DNA of 63,306 nucleotides from CAYWNA01 sp964459305 (GTDB taxonomy: Bacteria; Planctomycetota; Planctomycetia; Pirellulales; Pirellulaceae), in assembly GCA_964459305.1 (NCBI GenBank), contig CAYWNA010000047.1, forward strand, positions 1 to 63,306, read 5' to 3'. Both the position numbers and the translations under genes were made by a program. The notes under the pieces are model-generated. The model saw nothing but the letters and a program-made list of their open reading frames with translations. It was not told where the DNA came from and did no database searches. This document shows positions 28,170-36,600 of the stretch, one piece after another. The stretch's first letter is position 1, and every line of letters begins with the position of its first letter.

Positions 28170-29357
28170 ATGAAGATAGCGTATCTGGACTGTATCAGCG
28201 GAATCAGTGGCGACATGATGCTGGGCGCATTAGTGGACGCCGGTGTGGAGCTGTCGGGAATTCAAGCCGGTATCGATTCGTTGGGCCTGCCTGATTGTCG
28301 TATCGAGGCCGAGGAGGTCAAGAAAAGAGGATTTCGCGCAACGAAGGTGAGCGTGCTATACGAGCCGGAACACGTGCATCGCCATCTTCATCACATCACC
28401 GATATGATCGATGGCAGCTCGCTAACCGCCAGGCAGAAGGAACTGGCCAAGCAGATTTTCACGCGGTTGGGCGAAGCGGAAGCCAAGGTCCACGGCACCA
28501 CGATCCGTAAAGTGCACTTTCACGAAGTCGGCGCGGTCGACTCGATTGCCGATATCGTCGGCGCTGCGATCGGGTTAGATCAGCTTGGTGCGGAACGAGT
28601 GGTCTGTTCCCCGATTCCCACCGGTTGTGGCTTCATCCGAATCGCGCATGGTCGCGTGAGCGTACCAGCACCTGCCACTGCCGAATTGCTCAAGGGAATC
28701 CCGTTGGCCCCATCCACCGTCGAAGCAGAGCTGACCACCCCAACCGGCGCCGCGATCGCGTCCACCGTCGCGTGCGAGTTTGGTCCGCTGCCTGCCATGA
28801 AGATCGAAGAAATTGGCTGCGGTGCCGGGTCTCGCGATCTGGACACGCAGCCGAACATTTTGAGGCTGGTTGTCGGCACCGCTGTCGAGCCGCTTGCGTC
28901 CGATCAAGTGTGGATTCTGGAAACGAACCTGGACGACATCAGCGGCGAGTTGGTTGGACACACGACCACAGCACTGCTCGAAGCCGGCGCCCTGGATGTC
29001 TACACCTCGGCCATCCAGATGAAAAAGAACCGGCCAGGCGTCGTGTTGAGCGTAATCTGCCAGCCCGGCGACATTCAGCCATTGGAGGAGATCATTTTCC
29101 GCGAAACCACCACACTTGGCATCCGCCGTTGGCCCGTCAGTCGACACAAACTCGACCGTGGGGCCCACGCGGTAGAAACGCCGTTAGGAAGGATCGAGGG
29201 CAAGCTCGCCTTTTGGCGCGAGGGCCGCGTCAATTTTTCGCCCGAGTACGAGTCCTGCCGCCGGGCCGCAGCCGAATGCCAGGTTCCGCTGAAGGATGTC
29301 TACGAAGCAGCTCGCCGCGCCTTTAATCCGCAGCAGATTGTAGAGGAAACGAGCTAA
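28170..29357 (+). CDS. larC: Nickel-pincer cofactor nickel-insertion protein LarC
   Basis: Encodes 395 residues. MKIAYLDCISGISGDMMLGA is the canonical opening; VHFHEVGAVDSIADIVGAA, TPTGAAIASTVACEFG and METNLDDISGELVG-like text (ETNLDDISGELVGHTTTALL) are diagnostic. LarC inserts nickel into the pyridinium bis-thiocarboxylate cofactor used by lactate racemase and relatives. No larA, larB or larE is in the window. The frame continues upstream to 27978, but the domain begins exactly at ATG 28170. Five bases separate it from tyrA. Confidence 0.93.
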   Translation: MKIAYLDCISGISGDMMLGALVDAGVELSGIQAGIDSLGLPDCRIEAEEVKKRGFRATKVSVLYEPEHVHRHLHHITDMIDGSSLTARQKELAKQIFTRLGEAEAKVHGTTIRKVHFHEVGAVDSIADIVGAAIGLDQLGAERVVCSPIPTGCGFIRIAHGRVSVPAPATAELLKGIPLAPSTVEAELTTPTGAAIASTVACEFGPLPAMKIEEIGCGAGSRDLDTQPNILRLVVGTAVEPLASDQVWILETNLDDISGELVGHTTTALLEAGALDVYTSAIQMKKNRPGVVLSVICQPGDIQPLEEIIFRETTTLGIRRWPVSRHKLDRGAHAVETPLGRIEGKLAFWREGRVNFSPEYESCRRAAAECQVPLKDVYEAARRAFNPQQIVEETS

Positions 29358-29361
29358 ACTG

Positions 29362-30225
29362 GTGAATCAACAGTCGTCTGCAAAGCATTGGGACACGGTA
29401 ACCATCATCGGAGTGGGGCTGATCGGCGGATCGGTTGGGATGGCGTTGCGCAAACGCGGCTTGGCCCGTAACGTTATTGGTGTAGGACGCACAGAGGGCC
29501 GTCTGCGCATTGCCCACAAGCGTGGCGCCATTACGTCGACAACGACCGATTTGGCTCTCGGTGTGCGTAACGCGGAGCTGATCGTGGTGTGTACCCCCGT
29601 CGCCCATGTAGTTGACTATGTACGCACGGCGAGCAAGTCGTGTCCTCCACGGACGCTTATCACCGACGCCGGGAGTACGAAAGGCGGGATCTGCGAGACG
29701 TTGTCTTCTGGACTTGACGGCGATTGCACATTCGTCGGCAGCCACCCGCTGGCGGGAAGCGAGAAGAGCGGGCCGGAATTCGCTCAGGGCGATCTGTTCG
29801 AAGGGCGTCTCACGGTGGTCACGCCGACGGCAGAGGGCGATGAGCAACACGCCCTCGCGATCGAGCAGTTTTGGGAATCGCTGGGATCGAACGTGGTGCG
29901 TACAACGCCCGACGAACACGATCGCGCCATGGCGGCGGCCAGTCATCTACCCCATTTGGTGGCCTCCTTGTCATCGGCCGCCACTCCCAAAGAGCATTTG
30001 CCATTCGTCGCAACCGGTTGGCGTGACACGACTCGCGTGGCAGCTGGCGATGTGGAACTGTGGTCCCAAATCCTGATGGACAACCGTACCCACATCTTGA
30101 AGTCGTTGGATAAGTTTGCGAAACTGCTCGCTGACTCTCGTGAGTCGCTCGCGGTGGGCAATCGGACGGAACTCATAAGGCTCTTAGACGCAGGAAAGCG
30201 AAACCGTGACTCTGTGGGAAGTTGA
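29362..30225 (+). CDS. tyrA: Prephenate dehydrogenase
   Basis: Encodes 287 residues from a GTG. VTIIGVGLIGGSVGMALRKR is the NAD(P)-binding motif; TDAGSTKGGI, GSHPLAGSEKSGP and HDRAMAAASHLPHLVA are the conserved TyrA active-site segments. It oxidatively decarboxylates prephenate (or arogenate) for tyrosine synthesis. No chorismate-mutase or ACT domain is present. Its last 20 bases overlap purL, which reads in another frame. It starts five bases after larC, so larC, tyrA and purL may share a transcript. Confidence 0.92.
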   Translation: MNQQSSAKHWDTVTIIGVGLIGGSVGMALRKRGLARNVIGVGRTEGRLRIAHKRGAITSTTTDLALGVRNAELIVVCTPVAHVVDYVRTASKSCPPRTLITDAGSTKGGICETLSSGLDGDCTFVGSHPLAGSEKSGPEFAQGDLFEGRLTVVTPTAEGDEQHALAIEQFWESLGSNVVRTTPDEHDRAMAAASHLPHLVASLSSAATPKEHLPFVATGWRDTTRVAAGDVELWSQILMDNRTHILKSLDKFAKLLADSRESLAVGNRTELIRLLDAGKRNRDSVGS

Positions 30226-33190
30226 CATCTATCCGGCCGAAGGACAGCCGGATCTGGCGGGCAGTGAGGCCGCGGCCGACGCGAAGGACGTGGGATTGGC
30301 CGCAGATCTGTCTATCTGCGCGGCGAGAGGCTATCTGCTGCAAGGCGACCTGACGCGCGAGCAAGTGGAAATGCTGGCGTTGGAGCTTCTGTCGGATCGA
30401 GTCGTCGAGCGAACCATTGTTGCCCCTATCGGCGACGAGGAATTGAACCAGGCGCCGGCCTCAACGGCCCAACGCCCGCGGCTGATCCATGTCTTGCTCA
30501 AACCGGGCGTCATGGACCCGGTGGCCCAGAGCGCCCAGGCGGCAATTGCGGATTTCCAGATAGATGTGGATGCAGTCCGCACGCTGCGCAAGTACTGGGT
30601 GGATGGATTGGCAGACGAACAGGTGCCGGCGCTTTGCTCGAAAATCTTGGCTAACGATTCGATCGAGCAAGTCGTCGTTGGGTCGTTGCACCTGGACCAG
30701 CTTCACTTTGGCTCGCCGTACCAGCTCGAATTGTTGACGGTGCCGATTCGTGAACTAGATGACGATGCCCTGATGAAGTTAAGCCTGGAGGGGCAACTCT
30801 ATCTCTCACTGGCCGAAATGCAGACGATTCAGCAGTACTACCGCGATTTGGGCGGCGATCCGTCGGACATCGAACTGGAAACGCTCGCTCAAACCTGGAG
30901 CGAACACTGCAGCCACAAGACATTGGCCGGCCGAATTGCCTATCGTGACGAAAACGGTGAGCGGCAGTTCGAGAATATGCTGAAGGAAACCATCTTTGCC
31001 GCGACACAGCAGATCCGTAGCGAGTTGGGCGAGGGCGATTGGTGCGTGAGCGTGTTTGTCGACAACGCGGGCGTCGTCCGGTTCGACGACGAACACAACG
31101 TGGTCTTCAAAGTCGAAACACACAATCATCCTTCGGCTTTGGAACCCTACGGCGGTGCGAACACGGGCATCGGCGGTGTGATCCGCGATCCAATGGGAAC
31201 GGGCCTTGGCGCCAAGCCCGTCTGCAACACCGACATCTTCTGTTTCGCTCCGCCCGACACGCCGCTGGATACTCTGCCGCCGGGGGTCCTGCACCCGCGA
31301 CGCGTCATGAAAGGCGTCGTGGCGGGTGTGCGGGACTACGGCAATCGAATGGGCATACCGACGGTCAACGGAGCCATCTTCTTCGACCCGCGGTATCTGG
31401 GCAATCCTTTGGTTTACTGCGGAAACGTCGGAATCCTGCCCCACGACAAATCACACAAGCAGCCGCAGGCCGGTGATTGGATCGTTGCGATCGGTGGACG
31501 AACTGGACGCGACGGTATTCACGGAGCCACTTTCAGCTCGGCCGAACTGACCAGCGCGAGCGAAACCGTTTCGGGCGGAGCCGTTCAGATCGGCAATGCC
31601 ATCACGGAAAAAATGGTGGTGGACGTGTTGCTCGTCGCTCGCGATCGAGGTCTCTACAACGCGGTTACCGATTGCGGTGCGGGCGGTTTTTCCAGCGCCG
31701 TCGGTGAAATGGGCGAGGAGATCGGCGCGGAGGTCTGGCTGGAGAAGGCACCGCTCAAGTACGAGGGGCTGTCGTATACAGAGATATGGATCTCCGAGGC
31801 CCAGGAGCGAATGGTATTGTCCGTACCGCCGGAACGATGGCAGGAGTTTTCGGCGCTATGCGCGTCCGAGGACGTGGAAGCGACGATCATTGGTAAGTTC
31901 GAGCCTACCGGCCGATTGGCGCTCACGTACGACGGTGAGCGTGTTGCCGATCTTAGCATGGATTTTTTGCATGGCGGCCGTCCACCGGTCGTGCGCGATG
32001 CTGTGTACGAGCCCAAGCCTGTCCAGCCTCTCGGCGGGGCAGGTTTGGAGCGTGCCGGGCAGCCTGAGGATGTGGCCCGCGACTACACCGACGCACTCTT
32101 GACGATCCTGGGCTCGCTGAATGTCGCCAGCAAAGAGTGGGTAATTCGGCAATACGATCACGAAGTCCAAGGTGGCAGCGTGGTCAAGCCGCTTGTCGGC
32201 GTCAGCAACGATGGACCTGGCGATGCGGCGGTCTTGCGTCCGCTGCTTACGTCGCGTCGAGGCTTGGTGATCGCCTGCGGTATGAACCCGTATTACGGCG
32301 AATTGGACACCTATCATATGGCCGCCAGTGCCGTTGACGAAGCGATTCGCAATTGCGTTGCCGTTGGAGCCGACCCGAACCGCATTGCGATTCTGGATAA
32401 TTTCTGTTGGGGCTACACCGATCGTCCGGAAACGCTCGGCTCGCTGGTGCGTGCCGCGTTGGCGTGCCACGATCTCGCGGTCGAGTTCGGAACACCGTTC
32501 ATTAGTGGAAAAGATAGCCTGAACAACGAATTCAGCTACGAAGGCGAAGACAGAGAGAAACGCACGATTTCCATCCCGTCATCGCTGCTGATTAGCGCCA
32601 TGGGCCAAGTCGACGACGTGGGCATCTGTGTGACCATGGATGTGAAGCAGGCAAGCAATCTGCTCTACCAAGTCGGCGAGACCAAAGCCGAACTGGGCGG
32701 TTCGCATTTTGCCATCGTCCAAGGACTATCCGGCGGGCAGGTTCCCACAGTCGACGCCAAGACGGCCAAACGCACGTTCGCCGCTCTGCACGAAGCGATC
32801 AAGTCCGGTCTGGTGCGGGCGTGCCATGATATGAGTGAAGGCGGTTTGGCTGTAGCCGCCGCGGAAATGGCGTTCGCTGGCGGATTCGGTGCGAGGCTGG
32901 ACCTCGGACAGGTACCGCACAACCTTTCCGTGGATTGTGACGGCGGCCTGGAAACCGCACTGTTGTTCTCCGAGTCGAACTCACGGTTCCTGTGTGAAGT
33001 GCCCCAGGAAAGAAAAGAGGAGTTCGAACGATTGCTTGGCGATATTCCTCATTCGGCGATCGGCAAGGTGACCGACAAGCCGGTATTCGAGATCGTCTCG
33101 GCGACTCGCTCCGATGGTGCCGCACCGTCCGTCGTCCGCGCAGACATTGCCGCGCTGAAGGAAGCGTGGCAGAAGCCGCTTCGCTGGTGA
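30206..33190 (+). CDS. purL: Phosphoribosylformylglycinamidine synthase PurL with N-terminal PurS-like domains
   Basis: Encodes 994 residues. The catalytic PurL core begins at about residue 215 (LETLAQTWSEHCSHKTLAGR, the ATP-binding signature) and includes KVETHNHPSALEPYGGANTG and the second half GDAAVLRPL and FISGKDSLNNEF. Before it are about 210 residues with a PurS-like segment (RLIHVLLKPGVMDPVAQS) and an earlier similar but weaker one, so the usual separate PurS is probably fused. It converts FGAR to FGAM with ATP and ammonia from PurQ. GTG 30206 has AGGAAAG nine bases upstream. purQ follows after 92 bp. Confidence 0.93.
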   Translation: MTLWEVDIYPAEGQPDLAGSEAAADAKDVGLAADLSICAARGYLLQGDLTREQVEMLALELLSDRVVERTIVAPIGDEELNQAPASTAQRPRLIHVLLKPGVMDPVAQSAQAAIADFQIDVDAVRTLRKYWVDGLADEQVPALCSKILANDSIEQVVVGSLHLDQLHFGSPYQLELLTVPIRELDDDALMKLSLEGQLYLSLAEMQTIQQYYRDLGGDPSDIELETLAQTWSEHCSHKTLAGRIAYRDENGERQFENMLKETIFAATQQIRSELGEGDWCVSVFVDNAGVVRFDDEHNVVFKVETHNHPSALEPYGGANTGIGGVIRDPMGTGLGAKPVCNTDIFCFAPPDTPLDTLPPGVLHPRRVMKGVVAGVRDYGNRMGIPTVNGAIFFDPRYLGNPLVYCGNVGILPHDKSHKQPQAGDWIVAIGGRTGRDGIHGATFSSAELTSASETVSGGAVQIGNAITEKMVVDVLLVARDRGLYNAVTDCGAGGFSSAVGEMGEEIGAEVWLEKAPLKYEGLSYTEIWISEAQERMVLSVPPERWQEFSALCASEDVEATIIGKFEPTGRLALTYDGERVADLSMDFLHGGRPPVVRDAVYEPKPVQPLGGAGLERAGQPEDVARDYTDALLTILGSLNVASKEWVIRQYDHEVQGGSVVKPLVGVSNDGPGDAAVLRPLLTSRRGLVIACGMNPYYGELDTYHMAASAVDEAIRNCVAVGADPNRIAILDNFCWGYTDRPETLGSLVRAALACHDLAVEFGTPFISGKDSLNNEFSYEGEDREKRTISIPSSLLISAMGQVDDVGICVTMDVKQASNLLYQVGETKAELGGSHFAIVQGLSGGQVPTVDAKTAKRTFAALHEAIKSGLVRACHDMSEGGLAVAAAEMAFAGGFGARLDLGQVPHNLSVDCDGGLETALLFSESNSRFLCEVPQERKEEFERLLGDIPHSAIGKVTDKPVFEIVSATRSDGAAPSVVRADIAALKEAWQKPLRW

Positions 33191-33282
33191 TTCCTTTTGA
33201 GTTTTGACCTGAGCGTTGCGAAACATCGTGGGATGGATTGGCGATCTACCCCACAGAAACATGCAACTACGAGATTCGTCCA

Positions 33283-34059
33283 ATGCCAACACCTCGCGTC
33301 TTAGTTCTTCGTGCTCCCGGCACCAATTGCGACCACGAAACGGCCTTTGCCTTCGAGCAAGCTGGCGGCAAGGCCGATCTGGTCCACGTGAATCGTCTGT
33401 TGGAGAACCCGCAGTTTCCCAACGAGTACCAGATTCTCTGCGTACCGGGTGGATTCAGCTACGGCGACGACGTGGCCGCCGGGCGCATCCTTGGGAATCA
33501 AATCCGGCACCATTTGGACGATACGATGGTTGAGTTCAAAGCAGCCGGAAAGTTGGTGATGGGGATCTGTAACGGATTTCAAGTGCTGATGAAATCAGGC
33601 GTGCTGCTGCCGGACGACGACCAGGGCACCCCGGCAACGCTGACATGGAACGAGTCGGGCCGATACGAGGACCGTTGGGTGCAGCTATCTGTCAACAGCG
33701 ACAAATGTGTTTTCCTCGAGGGTATCGACCGTCTGGACTTGCCGGTTGCCCACGCCGAAGGCAAATTCGTTGCACGTGACGAAGAAGCACTGAGTGCGCT
33801 AGCACAGTCCGGCCAGCTTGCCCTCCGATATGCAGGCCGATCCGCCGAGGGGCAGGTACCCTTTCCGGAGAACCCAAACGGTTCGCAAGCGAATGTCGCC
33901 GGCCTTTGTGACCCAACCGGCCGTGTGTTTGGATTGATGCCACACCCTGAACGGAACATCGACCCTACCCATCATCCCCAATGGACCCGGCGAGAAGCCA
34001 CCGAGTCCGGCGACGGGCTCCAGATGTTCAAGAACGCGGTGCAGTATTTCACTATGTAA
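33283..34059 (+). CDS. purQ: Phosphoribosylformylglycinamidine synthase glutaminase subunit PurQ
   Basis: Encodes 258 residues. RAPGTNCDHETAFAFEQAGG opens the class I glutaminase; GICNGFQVLMKSG holds the nucleophile Cys, and MPHPERNID the catalytic His and Glu. It supplies ammonia to PurL. The frame extends to a TTG at 33238, but ATG 33283 starts the conserved domain. Shine-Dalgarno signal is weak. The separate PurQ together with the PurS-like head of PurL accounts for all three FGAM-synthase parts. Confidence 0.95.
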   Translation: MPTPRVLVLRAPGTNCDHETAFAFEQAGGKADLVHVNRLLENPQFPNEYQILCVPGGFSYGDDVAAGRILGNQIRHHLDDTMVEFKAAGKLVMGICNGFQVLMKSGVLLPDDDQGTPATLTWNESGRYEDRWVQLSVNSDKCVFLEGIDRLDLPVAHAEGKFVARDEEALSALAQSGQLALRYAGRSAEGQVPFPENPNGSQANVAGLCDPTGRVFGLMPHPERNIDPTHHPQWTRREATESGDGLQMFKNAVQYFTM

Positions 34060-34122
34060 CGAACGCTGTGCGCACCATCTGGCATGGCAATCATTGGTCA
34101 TTTGTGCCCGACCATGCCTGCC

Positions 34123-34311
34123 CTAGTTCTTCTCCAGGATCACCTTTTCCAAGCCGAACATGTAGGCTGGAATCGCTTTCTCGTTGGCACCGACGCCTGC
34201 GCCCCCGCCGTCTCGGACCTGCCGAATAGCGGAATGCTCGTGGCCGAAATGGGGGTGAGGGCCATATTTAATCTTGACAGTGCCCTCGTAGCGGGCATCA
34301 TAAACATAACA
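34123..34311 (-). pseudogene. C-terminal gene fragment of unknown origin
   Basis: On the minus strand a 62-residue stretch with ordinary protein composition (YVYDARYEGTVKIKYG, PAYMFGLEKVILEKN) ends at a stop but has no start codon nearby. Just upstream of it lies a partial copy of palindromic family A (34313-34364), and the reading frame beyond that looks non-coding. It is most simply the tail of a gene whose front was lost next to the element. The parent family was not recognised. Confidence 0.4.
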
Positions 34312-34312
34312 C

Positions 34313-34364
34313 TGGCGAGTACGGCTACGGCAGGTAGACGCCGGTATTGTTCCTGCACCGGACC
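34313..34364. repeat. Palindromic element, family A, partial copy
   Basis: TGGCGAGTACGGCTACGGCA followed by GACGCCGGTATTGTTCCTGCA matches one arm of the 41955-42077 copy. The other arm is missing. The rest of 34060-34482 shows no further gene. Confidence 0.6.
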
Positions 34365-34482
34365 ATCGTGACTCGCGATGCCGGTGTATCGGGAGAAATC
34401 CTAGCTTGGCGTGCCGCCCGGAAGAGGTGGTCTGGCATGTTCGGACGCGGTTGAGAATTCCTGGCAGTCTGTAGGTGGTCCC

Positions 34483-36180
34483 ATGGCTTATCTCGAAGTT
34501 GTCAGCGGCCCAGGAAAGAGGTTGAAGTATCGGCTGGCGGACGATCGGACCACGATCGGGCGACACCCCGAGTGTCAGATCGTGCTCGAACAAGTGGGAC
34601 AGGTGAGTCGGAAGCACGCTGAAATCCTGCGCCAAGGCGACGACTTCTATGTGAAAGACCTGGGCAGCCGTAACGGGACATTTCACAACGACGAAAAAAT
34701 CGATGAGACACCTCGCCTGTTGAACGATAGCGACATGGTACGAATTTGTGATGCCGAGTTCGTCTTCCATTGCGTCTCCTCCGAGCTTGACAAGCCCATC
34801 GGGCGGACGATCGTCCTTCCGGACAAAACGCCCGCGTTGAACGTCGTCTTGGTTGATGATGAACAAGACGAAACTGATTTGTCGGATTCCAGCTCGAATG
34901 TGGTGGTTACCGCCAAGTCTGGTGCCGTGCTCGGCAGTGCGGTCAGCCTAGAGTCGCGGATGACTGCTTTGGTCGAGATTACGCAGAGTCTGGGCAAAGT
35001 GCTGGCCTTGAATAATGTGCTGCCCAAAGTGCTGGAGAGTCTCTTGAAGATTTTTCGGCAGGCAGATCGCGGCTTCATTGTTCTGCAGACTGAAACGGGT
35101 GAGTTAGATCCCCGATGGCACCTAGCTCGCACGCATACGGGCGAAGACACGGTTCGCATCAGCCGCACGATTGTTAAGCGTGTCATGGAATCGAACGAGG
35201 CGATTCTCACAGCCGACGCAACTCAGGATGAACGTCTGGATCAGAGCAAAAGCATCTCCGAGTTGAAAATCCGTTCCATGATGTGCGCCCCGCTTGTCGA
35301 CTCCGAGGGTGTCTCCTTCGGCGTGATCCAGGTGGACACGGTGGATCAGGGTGAGCCGTTTCAAGCGGAAGATCTTAACGTTCTCACGAGTGTCGCCGTA
35401 CAAGCAGGCATTGCCATCGACAACGCGCGGATGCACGAGGGGGTGCTCCGCCAGAAGGAGATGGAGCAGGATCTGGCGCTCGCGCGCGAGATCCAGACTA
35501 GTTTCTTGCCGCAATGCGGACCTCCAGTCGAAGGTTACGAATTCTTCGACTACTACCATCCGGCCAATCATGTCGGCGGCGACTATTTCGACTACATACG
35601 ATTGCCGGACGACCGCGTCGCCATCGTCGTTGCCGACGTCGTGGGGCATGGAGTCGCGGCCGCCATGATGATGGCAAAGCTGTCCGGCGAAGTAACGTCG
35701 CATCTGGAAGGCGAGGACGATCCGGCAACAGCGGCCGCCAGGTTGAACGACCGATTGGTCACGAGACGAATCGAACGGTTTGTCACACTTCTCATGTGCG
35801 TCCTCGACCCGATCAAGCACGAACTGACGATTGTCAGCGCGGGTCATATGCCTCCGATTTGCAGACGAACTGACGGCGGCATTGAGGAGCCAGGCAAAAA
35901 ACTGCCGGGTTTGCCCCTCGGCATCCAGGCCGGGAACGATTACCCTCAGACGACGATTTCGCTGGAACGTGGCGAGTGGCTGCTGATGTACACGGACGGC
36001 GTCAGCGACGCGATGAGCCCAGTCGGCAAACGGTTCACGATCGAGCGAATGCGGACTCACGTGAGGAATGATGAGGACGCGAAAACCGTTTTCAACGGGA
36101 TCGTCAAAGACGTAGAACAATTCATCGGCGATCGTCCGCGTGTGGACGACATGTGTTTGGTGTGTCTACGACGAATCTAA
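34483..36180 (+). CDS. FHA-GAF-SpoIIE/PP2C phosphatase
   Basis: Encodes 565 residues. Residues about 1-95 form an FHA phosphothreonine-binding domain (TIGRHPECQI, SRKHAEI, DLGSRNGT). A GAF sensor domain spans about 160-315 (TALVEITQSLGKVLAL, MMCAPLVDSEG). The C-terminal 230 residues are a PPM/SpoIIE-type serine/threonine phosphatase: LALAREIQTSFLPQ, VGGDYFDY with metal-binding Asp near 367, VADVVGHGVAAAMMM and LLMYTDGVSDAM. It likely dephosphorylates an anti-anti-sigma factor or a Ser/Thr-kinase target on a signal read by GAF. Partner genes are not adjacent. ATG 34483 was chosen because the FHA domain starts there. Confidence 0.88.
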   Translation: MAYLEVVSGPGKRLKYRLADDRTTIGRHPECQIVLEQVGQVSRKHAEILRQGDDFYVKDLGSRNGTFHNDEKIDETPRLLNDSDMVRICDAEFVFHCVSSELDKPIGRTIVLPDKTPALNVVLVDDEQDETDLSDSSSNVVVTAKSGAVLGSAVSLESRMTALVEITQSLGKVLALNNVLPKVLESLLKIFRQADRGFIVLQTETGELDPRWHLARTHTGEDTVRISRTIVKRVMESNEAILTADATQDERLDQSKSISELKIRSMMCAPLVDSEGVSFGVIQVDTVDQGEPFQAEDLNVLTSVAVQAGIAIDNARMHEGVLRQKEMEQDLALAREIQTSFLPQCGPPVEGYEFFDYYHPANHVGGDYFDYIRLPDDRVAIVVADVVGHGVAAAMMMAKLSGEVTSHLEGEDDPATAAARLNDRLVTRRIERFVTLLMCVLDPIKHELTIVSAGHMPPICRRTDGGIEEPGKKLPGLPLGIQAGNDYPQTTISLERGEWLLMYTDGVSDAMSPVGKRFTIERMRTHVRNDEDAKTVFNGIVKDVEQFIGDRPRVDDMCLVCLRRI

Positions 36181-36181
36181 C

Positions 36182-36433
36182 ACCGTCCTGGCATCTGCCG
36201 GGATCGACGGCATGCCAGAATACACGCCACTGGCCGTTTTTTGCACGGAGATCAGTAAGTACGAACCGCAGGAAGGCACGATGATCAACACACCGGCGAT
36301 CGTCATGGCCCCTTTCGGCAAAGGACGCGTGATGGCCATCAGCCCTCATCCCGCGGCCGTCGAGCGTCTCGAACCGTTGGTCCGGCGGGCTGCTTCGTGG
36401 GTTGCAGGAAGGGTCGCCCAAGCCGGTCGTTGA
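36182..36433 (+). pseudogene. Remnant of a BPL_N/amidotransferase-like protein (C-terminal end)
   Basis: In frame after the phosphatase stop but in a different frame, the text from about 36190 reads as the end of a glutamine-amidotransferase-like protein: EGTMINTPAIVMAPFGKGRV and MAISPHPAAVERLEPLVRRA. This is the closing strand-helix of the BPL_N family. The rest of that protein is missing, and the only ATG (36140) lies inside the preceding gene. It reads as a decayed fragment. Confidence 0.45.
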
Positions 36434-36600
36434 GCTGAAACTTTGACAAAAAAGGGGCTGTTGGGTAGGTTCATGGGTTGGACTGGCTTGGGTTCGTTGC
36501 CATTTGAGATCCTGGCAAGAACATGTCCAGAATTCGTGGTGGCCGCAGCGATCCCTAGTTCACGTCGGACGACTTCCTTTCTTGGCTAGCGAGGCTTGTC

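Noticed and set aside
35122..36120. Minus-strand frame of 332 codons in the phosphatase gene
   Set aside because: Antisense shadow; the plus-strand FHA-GAF-phosphatase motifs are unmistakable.
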